64,000 nt of DNA from Streptosporangium canum (GTDB taxonomy: Bacteria; Actinomycetota; Actinomycetes; Streptosporangiales; Streptosporangiaceae). The stretch covers positions 1 to 64,000 of the forward strand of contig NZ_FOQY01000001.1 in assembly GCF_900113865.1 (NCBI RefSeq), written 5' to 3'. Both the position numbers and the translations under genes were made by a program. Below, in pieces: positions 1 to 8,369 of this stretch. Under the pieces are notes generated by a model that saw only the letters and a program-made list of their open reading frames with translations, did not search any database and had not been told where the DNA came from. Numbering within the stretch: the first letter of the stretch is position 1; the number at the start of each line of letters is the position of its first letter.

Positions 1-372
1 ATTTTGAAGGGTAACCAGCCGCTGGCCCGCGCGGCCGCTCAGGCTCTGTTGACCGGCCCGGATGCCGACTGGAGCGCGACTACCGCCATCGATGACGATC
101 ACGGGCACGACCGCACCGAACGCCGCACCATCCGTACCGCCGAAGCAGGCGACGCCCTGTTCCCCGGTGCCCGCCAAGCCTTCCGGCTGCGCCGCGACGT
201 CGGCGACCTGGACGGCGTCTGGACCAGCAAGGAAATCGTGTACGGCATCACCAGCCTGCCCGCCGAAGCGGCCGGGCCCGCCCAGCTCAACCACTATGAA
301 CGGGCGCACTGGGGAGTGGAAAACCGCCTCCACTGGGTCCGCGACGTGACCTTCCGGGAGGATCACTCCCAG
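1..372 (+). pseudogene. ISAs1-family transposase remnant (C-terminal part, 5' end outside window)
   Basis: An open frame runs in from the window edge and begins at a typical ISAs1 'LKGNQ' segment. Its last recognisable part reads HYERAHWGVENRLHWVRDVT, the conserved HWxxENxLHWxxDVxFxED block that carries the final acidic residue of the ISAs1 DDE catalytic site. Family identity is from that block. After HSQ (near base 372) similarity stops and the frame continues as unrelated residues, so the C-terminal tail normally found in ISAs1 transposases is missing. I see no terminal inverted repeat. It is best read as a dead transposase end, although the missing 5' part cannot be judged. Confidence 0.75.
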
Positions 373-499
373 GTCATCGTTGTCACATCGTGCGCGCCGT
401 ACGGATCGTCACCGGCGATCAGCTGGACTCCGCCGTGGGTGAGGCCGTCGGCTGTCAGCCGGATGAGATCCTCCCGTCTCGGCCACCTGCCGCAGCGCG

Positions 500-853
500 G
501 TGCTCTACAACGCCTACGGCGGCAAGAAGACGGCGGTGCTAGAGGTCAAGGCCGGCGGCGCGTGGAACGCGGTGTTCAAGCCGCTGAGCAAGGCCCGCTG
601 CTGGTGCGCGGCGACCGCCGAAGGCGACGGTGAGCAGGTGCTCAAGCTCTCCCTTGTCCGCGGGCCGCGGACCGTCCGTTCGTCCTTCAGCGGCGAGGGC
701 AATTTCATCGTGCAGAGCTACACGCGCCCCGGCTCCTACGGTGACCCGCTGTTCAAGGAGGTCGGCTCCTACCGGGGCAAGGCCCTGCTACCGTCGGGCA
801 CCCACCTGGTCACCGTCCACGCCGACGGCTCGTGGACCGTGACCCGCCACTGA
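500..853 (+). pseudogene. 3' fragment of a beta-rich hypothetical protein
   Basis: From a GTG at 500 an open frame of 117 residues ends at a TGA. It is rich in alternating hydrophobic residues and Gly, with the pattern GEGNFIVQSY, LFKEVGSYRGK and ADGSWTVTRH, which looks like one beta-sandwich domain of the kind found at the C-terminus of secreted actinobacterial proteins. There is no convincing ribosome binding site or signal peptide. The frame opens directly downstream of the broken transposase in another reading frame, so it is probably the surviving end of a gene disrupted by the insertion. Function unknown; it could also be a short real gene with an unusual start. Confidence 0.45.
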
Positions 854-1051
854 TTCGCCGGTGACCGGCTCCGGCCCCGGGGGACCTGACAGGTTCTCCC
901 CTGGTCACGCCTTTGTGGAACGAGTCAAAAATTTCACCATTCGCATCACTTAGCCCTTTCCTGCACGTCATCATCAGTGGTCGGCGTACGCCTCTTGCGG
1001 AGATGTACGCCACCGCTGACGGCGTGCGTCTTCCCCAGTGAAGGGACTCGC

Positions 1052-2284
1052 GTGAAACTTCTTCATGCCGCCGATCTCCACATCGACAGCCCACTGCGCG
1101 GGTTGTCGGCCTACGAGGGCGCCCCGGCCCAGGAACTGCGAACAGCCTCCAGACGTGCCTTGGAGAACCTCGTCGACCTGGCCGTGTCCGAATCAGTGGA
1201 CGCGGTGCTGCTGGCCGGCGATATCTACGATGGCGACTGGCCCGACTTCCAGACCGGCCTGTTCTTCACCCGGCAGATGACGCTGCTCGGCCGCGAGGGC
1301 ATCCACGTCTACATGGTCTCCGGCAACCATGACGCGCAGAACCACATGACCCGGCAGCTACGGCTGCCAGCCAACGTCCACATGCTCGACATCAACCAGC
1401 CGCAGACGGTCCGTGACGAGAAGCGCGGGCTGGCCGTGCATGGTCAGGGCTTCGCCCGTCGCGACGTCAAAGAGAACCTCTGCCTGGCCTACCCCTCCCC
1501 CTGCAACGACCTGTTCAACGTAGGCCTGCTGCACACCGCGCTGACCGGGCGGGACGGCCACGACAACTACGCGCCCTGCACGGTGGCCGACCTCACGGCG
1601 AAGGGCTACGACTACTGGGCGCTGGGGCACGTGCACCGACGCGAGGTCGTCTCGGAGGAGCCGTGGATCGTCTTCCCCGGCAACCTCCAAGGCCGTCACG
1701 CCCGGGAGACCGGTCCGAAGGGCTGCACCCTGGTCACCGTCGAGAATCTCCACGTCGTCTCCGCCGTCCATCACGACCTGGACGTGGCCCGCTGGGAACA
1801 CCTGCGTGTCGATGTATCGGACGCAACCGACGTCGACTCGGCCGCCGACCTGGTCGCCCACCGGCTCCGAAAAATTTCAGGCGGGCGACTGCACGCCGTC
1901 CGGGTCAGCGTCACCGGGGCCAGCCCCGCCCACCTGCGTCTCTGGGGTGAACGTCCCCGGTTCCTCAACGAGGTGCGCTCCCTCGCCAACGGGTTGGGCG
2001 AGGTCTGGGTGGAGAAGGTGCGGATCGAGACCCGGCCACCGGACGCACCCGACGAGGGCGCCGCCGGATTGCTCGGCGATCTACGGCGCACAGCGTCGAT
2101 GTTGCGCGCCGACGAGGATGCCCTACGGAGGATGGTCGCAGAAAGCCCACTGGGTTCGGCGCTGCCTCCGGAGGTCTGCGGCCGGGACGGGATCCGTCCC
2201 GATGATCCGGACTGGCTGCTCCGGATCGCCGACGACGCCGTCGATCTGCTGGAGTCCATGATCACAGAAAGGCGGAGCCGCTGA
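1052..2284 (+). CDS. SbcD/YhaO-type metallophosphoesterase, DNA repair exonuclease subunit
   Basis: A 410-residue calcineurin-like phosphoesterase. The metal-binding motifs of the family are in order: DLH (D8, H10), GDIYDG (D57), SGNHD (N92, H93), a later GLLHTAL and the closing ALGHVH. In SbcD/Mre11 proteins these residues hold two Mn ions that cut DNA ends. The C-terminal part is the capping domain and linker that contacts the ATPase. Start chosen at GTG 1052 because AAGGGA lies just upstream and the conserved strand VKLLHAADLH begins there; the frame is open back to 977. The stop overlaps the ATG of the next gene (TGATG), so the two are translationally coupled. Overall the pair is closer to YhaO/YhaN than to classical SbcD/SbcC. 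Confidence 0.88.
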   Translation: MKLLHAADLHIDSPLRGLSAYEGAPAQELRTASRRALENLVDLAVSESVDAVLLAGDIYDGDWPDFQTGLFFTRQMTLLGREGIHVYMVSGNHDAQNHMTRQLRLPANVHMLDINQPQTVRDEKRGLAVHGQGFARRDVKENLCLAYPSPCNDLFNVGLLHTALTGRDGHDNYAPCTVADLTAKGYDYWALGHVHRREVVSEEPWIVFPGNLQGRHARETGPKGCTLVTVENLHVVSAVHHDLDVARWEHLRVDVSDATDVDSAADLVAHRLRKISGGRLHAVRVSVTGASPAHLRLWGERPRFLNEVRSLANGLGEVWVEKVRIETRPPDAPDEGAAGLLGDLRRTASMLRADEDALRRMVAESPLGSALPPEVCGRDGIRPDDPDWLLRIADDAVDLLESMITERRSR

Positions 2285-5200
2285 TGAGGATCGACAGGTT
2301 GGACCTCACCGCGTTCGGTCCCTTCACCGGGACGAGCCTGGACCTGTCTGCGCCGGGCATCCACCTGGTGACCGGGCCGAATGAGGCGGGTAAGTCAACC
2401 GCCCTGCGCGCCCTCGACCAGCTCCTATACGGCATCGACGTGCGCTCGCCGTACGACTTCGTGCACGCCAAGGGGGCACTGCGGCTCGGTGCGCTGATCC
2501 GGCAGAGCGGCGGCGGCACCCTGGAGTTCGTCAGGTCCAAGTCCCGCAGCACTCCGCTGCGCGGCCCGGACGGCTCGGTGCTGAGCCAGTCGGACCTGGA
2601 CGCGGCCATGGGCGGCCTCGACCGGACCACGTTCACCTCGGTGTTCGCCCTGACCAGCGCGGAGCTGCGCAAGGGCGGAGAGACGCTGGCACGGGGAGAC
2701 GGCGATTTCCGGCAGGCCCTGGCGGCCTCGCGCTCCGGGCTCCGGCTCTCCGAGGCGCTGCGCGCCATCGAGGGACGCATGGAGGAGCTGTACAAGCAGC
2801 GGGGCCTCAAGCCGCTGATCAACATGCGGATCACCGCGCTGCAGCAGGCGCGGGAGCGGCGTCGTCGCGCGTTTCTTCAGCCACAGGAGTACGGCCGGCT
2901 GGAGCGGGACGTCACCGACGCCGAAGAATCCCTCGCCAGGCTGGCCACGAAGTTGAAGGTGGCCAGGGCCGAGGAGGCGCGCCTTGAGCGGCTGAGCCAG
3001 GCGCTTCCCGCCCTGAGCCGGCGCCGGGGTCTGCTCGCCGAGATCGAGGAAGTGTTGGCGGAGGGTGTGCTGGCGCCGCAGGAGGCGGTTGACCGCCTTC
3101 CTGGGTTCCTGGAAGGGCTGAAGGCCGCACGGCACAACCTGGCAGAGACACAACGGCGCCTCGACGAGACGTCGGACGAATTGGACAGGCTGACCGTCGA
3201 CGATGACCTGCTCGCCGTCGGCGAGGCGATCGAGGATCTTTTCCAGGACCGCAAGGACGCCGCGAGCGCGGCACGGCGCCTGGCGAAGTCCACCGGCGCC
3301 GCGGCCGAACTACGGGAGGAGGCGGAGTCACTCCTACGCCAGGTGCATCCGGAGGCGTGCCTGAGCGATGTCGCTCTCTACCAGGTGCCCCGGGCCGTAC
3401 GAACGGACGCCCAACGGCTGCACGATCGGCACACCGAACTGGAGACCGCGCTGGCGCAGAGCCGCCGGGAGATCGAAAAGCGGCGACGCAGGCTGGAGGA
3501 GGCCGAGAAGAGGCTCAGCGCGCTCCCGCCCGTTGAGGACGCCGGACCACTGCGGGCCATCCTCGCCGCCATCCCTGCCGACCTGCTCAGCCGGATGGTG
3601 ACCGACGACGAGGACGAGCGGCGGATCCGCGGCGTCGTGGAGCGGATCCTGCGTGATGTGAAACTGGTGGCGTTTCCCGTGGACGAGGCGGGTGCCGTCA
3701 GCGTGCCCGCCAGCGCGGAAGTAGACGCGCACGCGGAGGCTCTCCGCGAGCTCAAGAGCGACCGGCGCGATCTCACCAGGCGCGCGAAGGAACTGACGAA
3801 GCAGCTGGCGGGCAGACGCCTGGACTTGGCGGGCCTGCTGAACGGCGACCCGCCACCCACCGACGACGACCTGACCGCCGCCCGGGCCTCCCGGGACGCC
3901 CTCTGGCGGAAAATCCGTGACGGACGGCACGACCGGGCGGAAGATTTCGAGCCCGCACTCGCCCGGGCCGACCATCTCGCCGACCAGTTGCGTAGGGAGG
4001 CGGACCGGGTCGCGAAGCGCTACCAGCTTGAACTTCAGATCGGTGATGCCGAGCGTGGCCTGGCCGAGGCCGGTCAGGAACAGGCCGCGCTCGATCGCCG
4101 GGCTGAGGAGCTGGAAGCCGAATGGGCCAGCCTGTGGGAGGGTTTCGCCGGGTTCCGGCCCACCCCCAACGGCGCCTCCGCCACCCTCAAAGCCGTGGAA
4201 AGGCTCCGCGAGGCCGTCGGCGATCTCGCCGCCGCCCGGGCCGGGCTCGAATCCCGCCGGACCCAGGCGTCCCAGCACATCGCGCGGCTCCAGGATGTCC
4301 TGCGCGTCACCGAGGGAGCCTCCTCGCTCGACACCGGCAACTTCCTCGCGGAGCTGCCCGAGCTGCGGGAGATCGCCGAAACCCGCTTGAACCTGCAGGA
4401 GACGGCGACGCAGGAACGCGCTGCGCTGGTGGATCGAGTCGCCACTGCCCGCGGCGAGCTGGGCGAGGCCGAAGCGCGGCTCACCCAGGATGAGCACGAA
4501 CTGAGTACGTGGCAAGCCGGTTGGGACGGCCTGCTCACCCGAGCCGGGTTGCCCGCCGGACTGGGCACCGCCGAAACCCTCGCCCACTTGGAGCGGCTTG
4601 ACCAGGTCGCCGGTAAGACGGCCCTGGCCGCGAAAAGCGAGCGAGAGATGGAGCGGGACGTCGCCGTGGTCCAGCGCTTCCGCACATCACTGGAGACGAT
4701 TGCCTCCGCGTGCGGCAGGAAGATTCCCGCCGACGAGACCGAACGTCACGGGCTCGTAGCGAACCTGTACGAAGATGCCAAGGCCAACCGCTCGGCCTCC
4801 GACCGGCGCGCCCGTCTCCAGGCCGAGCGCGGCGAGCTGTCGATGACCGCCAATCACCTCCGACGCGCCATCGAGGACCTGGATGCGGAACTCGCCGAAC
4901 TTTCGGAGAAGTCGGGAGTGGATGGCGCCGAGGCACTAGGCGAAGCCGTACGGCGGCGCACGCGGCACACCCGCCTGATCACCACCCTCACGGAGGTGAC
5001 CACGACGATCCCCGCCAGGGGCAAGACCCTCGACGATCTCGCGGAGGAAGCCTCCCTTGTGGATCCCGACCGGCTCGGGGCCGACCTGAGCGAACTCAAG
5101 CACGTCGTCCACGATCTGGACGGGCAGCGGACCGAGCGGTCCGCGCTCTTCGGTGAAAAGAAGGCCGAGCTCGCGCGGCACGACGGTTCCGCCGAGGCTG

Positions 5201-5751
5201 CCCAGGCCGCCGCGGACGCCGAGATCGCGGCGGCGGCCTTGGTGGAGGAGGGTGAGGAGTACCTTCGTCTGTGGGTCGCCCGGGGCATCCTGACCACGTG
5301 CATGGAAGAGTACCGGCAGTCACAGCAGGATCCGATCCTCGCCAGGGCGAGCCGGTTGTTCGAGAGGCTGACCCTGAGCGGGTACGGAGGTCTAGAGCTC
5401 GACGAGGACAAGGAATCTCCGGTCGTGCTGGCGCGACGCGGATCCGAACTGCTCGGCGTCCACCAGCTCAGCGAGGGCACACGGGACCAGCTCTACCTGG
5501 CGCTGCGCCTGGCATCGCTGGAACGGTACGCCGAGGAGGACCATGCGCTTCCCTTCGTCATGGACGACATCTTCATGACCTTCGACGACCAGCGCACCCG
5601 CGCGACGCTGAGAGTGCTGGACGAGATGGCCGACCGCTTCCAGATGATCGTCTTCACCCACCACGACCACTTGGCGGAACTGGCCCGGGCGGAGCTTCCG
5701 GACGGCCGTCTGCATCTCCATCCGCTTCAACGGTTCACTCCGGTCGTGTAG
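2284..5751 (+). CDS. SbcC/YhaN-type AAA ATPase with long coiled coils
   Basis: A protein of 1155 residues, the ATPase partner of the preceding nuclease. The Walker A motif GPNEAGKST is at residues 31-39 and the NEAGKS variant is typical of the YhaN/RecF-like branch. The middle, about residues 170-1000, is heptad-rich, Glu/Arg/Leu/Ala-dense coiled coil. No CxxC zinc hook is evident in the middle, unlike Rad50/SbcC. The C-terminus has the ABC signature LSEGTRDQLYLALRLA followed by Walker B PFVMDDIFMTFDD and the H-loop FTHHDH. Head domains presumably dimerise on ATP and gate access of DNA to the nuclease. The coupled start at 2284 shares one base with the upstream stop. Confidence 0.87.
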   Translation: MRIDRLDLTAFGPFTGTSLDLSAPGIHLVTGPNEAGKSTALRALDQLLYGIDVRSPYDFVHAKGALRLGALIRQSGGGTLEFVRSKSRSTPLRGPDGSVLSQSDLDAAMGGLDRTTFTSVFALTSAELRKGGETLARGDGDFRQALAASRSGLRLSEALRAIEGRMEELYKQRGLKPLINMRITALQQARERRRRAFLQPQEYGRLERDVTDAEESLARLATKLKVARAEEARLERLSQALPALSRRRGLLAEIEEVLAEGVLAPQEAVDRLPGFLEGLKAARHNLAETQRRLDETSDELDRLTVDDDLLAVGEAIEDLFQDRKDAASAARRLAKSTGAAAELREEAESLLRQVHPEACLSDVALYQVPRAVRTDAQRLHDRHTELETALAQSRREIEKRRRRLEEAEKRLSALPPVEDAGPLRAILAAIPADLLSRMVTDDEDERRIRGVVERILRDVKLVAFPVDEAGAVSVPASAEVDAHAEALRELKSDRRDLTRRAKELTKQLAGRRLDLAGLLNGDPPPTDDDLTAARASRDALWRKIRDGRHDRAEDFEPALARADHLADQLRREADRVAKRYQLELQIGDAERGLAEAGQEQAALDRRAEELEAEWASLWEGFAGFRPTPNGASATLKAVERLREAVGDLAAARAGLESRRTQASQHIARLQDVLRVTEGASSLDTGNFLAELPELREIAETRLNLQETATQERAALVDRVATARGELGEAEARLTQDEHELSTWQAGWDGLLTRAGLPAGLGTAETLAHLERLDQVAGKTALAAKSEREMERDVAVVQRFRTSLETIASACGRKIPADETERHGLVANLYEDAKANRSASDRRARLQAERGELSMTANHLRRAIEDLDAELAELSEKSGVDGAEALGEAVRRRTRHTRLITTLTEVTTTIPARGKTLDDLAEEASLVDPDRLGADLSELKHVVHDLDGQRTERSALFGEKKAELARHDGSAEAAQAAADAEIAAAALVEEGEEYLRLWVARGILTTCMEEYRQSQQDPILARASRLFERLTLSGYGGLELDEDKESPVVLARRGSELLGVHQLSEGTRDQLYLALRLASLERYAEEDHALPFVMDDIFMTFDDQRTRATLRVLDEMADRFQMIVFTHHDHLAELARAELPDGRLHLHPLQRFTPVV

Positions 5752-6046
5752 CGGGCACGGGACGGATCGTCGGCTCGGTGTGAACCATGCGGCCAGGTGC
5801 TGTCGCTGGCCTTACCGCCGACAGCCGGTGCTGCACGGTGTATTTCAGACCGATCGCCACCGCAAGGAGAACTCCACCGCATCCACGGTGATCGGCCCTG
5901 CACTGGTCGGAGAGATACGCGTCAGCTACGGCGATCGGCCCTGAACGGTCCCGCACGGATCGCTTCAGCGTCCGTGAGCCCGCCGGGCGGTCCGAAAGCA
6001 AGAAACTGCGGTCCGCACGCCGTACGGCGGAACGGAATGGCGCGGA

Positions 6047-6160
6047 GGTGGGTGGGTGTTCCGGCCGGCTTATAAAAAAGCGCAACCATCGCGCCCGCCA
6101 GGCCGGAGGCCTGAAACACCGGACGGCAACCGCGACGGCCGGCCGGAACACCCACCCACC
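6047..6160. repeat. Perfect 23-bp inverted repeat around a 68-bp spacer
   Basis: Bases 6047-6069 (beginning GGTGGGTGGGTGTTCCGGCC) are repeated in inverse orientation, without a mismatch, at 6138-6160. The spacer contains the AT-rich run TATAAAAAA and a second, nested palindrome CAGGCC-GGA-GGCCTG at 6099-6113. As RNA on either strand this would fold into a long stem with an internal hairpin. It could be a non-autonomous transposable element (MITE-like) or a bulky terminator between the plus-strand ATPase gene and the minus-strand gene ending at 6305. I see no clear target-site duplication and no U-tract. Confidence 0.7.
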
Positions 6161-6163
6161 GCA

Positions 6164-6240
6164 GCGCGAACGGCCACCCGCCGCCAAAAAGCGCGAACGG
6201 CCACCCGCCGCCAAAAAGCGCGAACGGCCACCTCCAAAAG
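6164..6240. repeat. 27-bp tandem repeat, about 2.7 copies
   Basis: The unit GCGCGAACGGCCACCCGCCG + CCAAAAA occurs at 6164-6190 and 6191-6217 without change, then as a partial, diverged third copy from 6218. The unit length is a multiple of three, but no gene is supported across it. It abuts the long inverted repeat. Confidence 0.8.
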
Positions 6241-6304
6241 ACTCACCCCGAAAAGCTCACCCCGGAAACACTCCGAGAACAGCGAAACCCCCAGCACAGA
6301 CGCC

Positions 6305-7417
6305 CTACTCCCGAGTAAGACTCCCCAGGCGTTCGGTGGCCTCGATGTACTGCTCGACCATCGCGAAGACGACGTCCTTGGCCGGCCTCACCTGGTTCAT
6401 CGTCCCGATGATCTGACCGGCCGGGAAGGTGGCCAGCTCGGCGGCGTCGGACCGGCCGATCCTCCGCAGCGCGTCGGAGACCAGCATGAACTGCAGCGGC
6501 ATCGGAAGCGTGCCGGGCGAGTCCGCGGCCTCCCAAGCGTCGGTCCACTCGTTCTTGAGCAGCCGGGCCGGCTTGCCCGTCCACGAGCGCGAGCGCACGG
6601 TGTCGCGGGAGGTGGCCTCCAGGATCCGCCGCCTGGCCATCTCGGGGGTGTCGGCCTCCTCGACGGTCAGCCAGATGGACCCGGTCCACACGCCCTCGGC
6701 GCCGAGCGCCAGACCCGCCGCCATCTGGCGCCCGTCGCCGATGCCGCCGGCGGCCAGCACCGGCACGTCCACCGCGTCCACGACCTGCGGGATGAGCACC
6801 ATCGTGGAGATCTCACCGGTGTGCCCGCCCGCCTCGGTGCCCTGGGCGACGACGATGTCCACGCCGACCTCGACCTGCTTGACCGCGTGCCGCGGGGTGG
6901 ACGCCAGCGCCGCCACCTTCACCCCCCTGGCGTGGGCCAGCTCGACCACGTCGGCGGGCGGGGGGCCGAGGGCGTTGGCCAGCAGCGCGATCGGGTGTCT
7001 CAGCGCCACCTCGACCTGCGGCCGGGCGGTGGCGTCGGTCCAGCCGAGCAGGACCTTGCCGGCGTCGGAGCCGGACAGCTCCGCGACGCCGTGCGCGGCC
7101 AGCAGGCCGTCGACGAATTTGCGATGGCCGTCGGGGATCATCCCCTGGAGCCGTCCCACCAGGTCCTCGGCGGAGTCGACGCCCAGGTCGGCGCCCTCGT
7201 AGGAGGCGGGCATGACCACGTCGACACCGTACGGCCTGCCGTCGACGTGGTCGTCGATCCACTTGAGCTCCATTTCGAGCTCTTCCGGGGTGAAGTAGAG
7301 GGCGCCGAGGACGCCCATCCCGCCGGCGCGGCTGACCGCGGCGACGACATCCCGGCAGTGGCTGAACGCGAAGATCGGAAGCTCGATCCCGAGCATGTCC
7401 GTGACACGTGTCCGCAT
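6305..7417 (-). CDS. Nitronate monooxygenase-like (NPD family) FMN oxidoreductase
   Basis: A 370-residue TIM-barrel flavoprotein of the 2-nitropropane dioxygenase/nitronate monooxygenase superfamily. It begins MRTRVTDMLGIELPIFAFSH, continues with SRAGGMGVLGA, and has the phosphate-binding segments AQGTEAGGHTG and AAGGIGDGRQMAAGLALGA that hold FMN. The superfamily includes nitronate oxidases, quinone reductases and CoA-ester-acting enzymes such as IpdC of steroid breakdown, so the substrate is not determined. Start at ATG 7417 is set by the conserved N-terminus; the frame is open to 7453. A palindromic AACGCGTT element lies 35-43 bases upstream (see 7449-7512), suggesting control by a TetR-family regulator of fatty acid or sterol metabolism. 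Confidence 0.82.
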   Translation of the reverse strand: MRTRVTDMLGIELPIFAFSHCRDVVAAVSRAGGMGVLGALYFTPEELEMELKWIDDHVDGRPYGVDVVMPASYEGADLGVDSAEDLVGRLQGMIPDGHRKFVDGLLAAHGVAELSGSDAGKVLLGWTDATARPQVEVALRHPIALLANALGPPPADVVELAHARGVKVAALASTPRHAVKQVEVGVDIVVAQGTEAGGHTGEISTMVLIPQVVDAVDVPVLAAGGIGDGRQMAAGLALGAEGVWTGSIWLTVEEADTPEMARRRILEATSRDTVRSRSWTGKPARLLKNEWTDAWEAADSPGTLPMPLQFMLVSDALRRIGRSDAAELATFPAGQIIGTMNQVRPAKDVVFAMVEQYIEATERLGSLTRE

Positions 7418-7448
7418 GCGCCCACGGTACGGCCCGCACCCAGCAAAC

Positions 7449-7512
7449 TGCAACGCGTTCTAATCTAGAATATTTCGTCGGTATTGACGGGCTCTTATAT
7501 AGAGAACGCGTT
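7449..7512. promoter_or_regulatory. KstR-like double palindrome upstream of the flavoprotein gene
   Basis: TGCAACGCGTTCTA at 7449-7462 fits the KstR operator pattern TnnAACnnGTTnnA. A second AGAACGCGTT at 7503-7512 is the exact reverse complement of AACGCGTTCT at 7452-7461, giving two copies of the same box 40 bases apart. Between them lies TCTAGAATAT (7464-7473). The region separates the stop of the upstream gene from the start at 7417, so it is the natural promoter of that gene. The regulator itself is not in the window and the KstR match rests on the remembered consensus. Confidence 0.5.
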
Positions 7513-8280
7513 TCAGCGAGGCATCCTGCGCCAGATCGCGCGAGGGAGCACGCGCATCACCGCGAAGACCGCCCGCAACCTGCCGGGGACCCACACGACC
7601 TCGGCGTCCGAGCGCAGTCCGGCGATCACCGCGTCGGCGACCTGGCCGGGCGTGGAGGACATCGGCGCGGGAGACATGCCCTCGGTCATCCTGCCGATCA
7701 CGAAACCGGGCCGCACCACCATCACCCGGGCACCCGAGCCGTGCAGCGCGTCACCCAGTCCCTGCGCGAAACCGTCCAGGCCCGCCTTCGCCGAGCCGTA
7801 CACGAAGTTGGCCCGCCGCACCCGCACCCCCGCCACCGACGACAGGACCACCAGCGTGCCGTGACCCTGCTCACGCAGCCGCCGGGCGGCGAAGAGCCCG
7901 GCGGACACGTGCCCGCCGTAGTTGACGGCGACCGCTTCGGCGGCGGCCACCGGATCGGCGTCGTAGGCCGCCTGGCTGCCGAGGACACCGAAGGTCGGGA
8001 TCACCACGTCCAGGTCGCCGACCAGCTTCGCGGCGGACTCGATCACCTCGCCATGCGTCTCCGGGCGCGAGGCGTCGAACTCCAGCAGGTGCACCTCGGC
8101 GGCCCCGATGACCGGGGGCGTGTCACCGGCGTCACGGGCGGCGAGCACGACCCGGCGGGCACCGTCGCGGACCAGCCGTTCGACGATCGCCAGCCCGATC
8201 TCGCTGCGTCCGCCCAGCAGCAGCACGGTGTCCACCGAGCCTAGGGCGTTCTTCATCGACGGGGCCTCCTCGTCGGCCAT
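7513..8280 (-). CDS. dprE2: Decaprenylphosphoryl-2-keto-ribose reductase (DprE2-like SDR)
   Basis: A 255-residue short-chain dehydrogenase. The Rossmann nucleotide-binding motif is present as LLLGGRSEIG, followed by the catalytic Ser (SSVAG) and YGSAK. DprE2 uses NADH to reduce decaprenylphosphoryl-2-keto-erythro-pentofuranose to decaprenylphosphoryl-arabinose (DPA), the lipid-linked arabinofuranose donor. The assignment rests on the SDR motifs, the arginine-rich C-terminus (RAIWRRMPR) and above all its position 89 bases downstream of dprE1. GGAGA precedes the ATG at 8280 at suitable spacing. It is the last gene of the four-gene operon that starts at 11625. Confidence 0.88.
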   Translation of the reverse strand: MADEEAPSMKNALGSVDTVLLLGGRSEIGLAIVERLVRDGARRVVLAARDAGDTPPVIGAAEVHLLEFDASRPETHGEVIESAAKLVGDLDVVIPTFGVLGSQAAYDADPVAAAEAVAVNYGGHVSAGLFAARRLREQGHGTLVVLSSVAGVRVRRANFVYGSAKAGLDGFAQGLGDALHGSGARVMVVRPGFVIGRMTEGMSPAPMSSTPGQVADAVIAGLRSDAEVVWVPGRLRAVFAVMRVLPRAIWRRMPR

Positions 8281-8369
8281 GGAACGGTCTCCGTTGAACG
8301 GGCGTCACAGCGAGAGTCTCACGGACCCGCCGCGGACCTCACCGGGACCGGTCGTCCACGACGGATGCC

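Larger units (their letters stand above)
5752..6304. other. Gene-free, repeat-rich spacer
   Basis: Short frames occur here on both strands but none has a recognisable domain, ribosome binding site or actinomycete-like codon pattern. The segment holds a long inverted repeat (6047-6160) and a tandem repeat (6164-6240), listed separately. The first 250 bases show no signal I can name. Confidence 0.5.

Noticed and set aside
2284-5751. Rad50/SMC-type zinc-hook protein
   Set aside because: No CxxC is seen at the centre of the coiled coil and the Walker A is of the YhaN type.
6056-7468. 470-codon plus-strand frame
   Set aside because: It is antisense to the flavoprotein gene and includes the tandem repeat; no ribosome binding site or domain.
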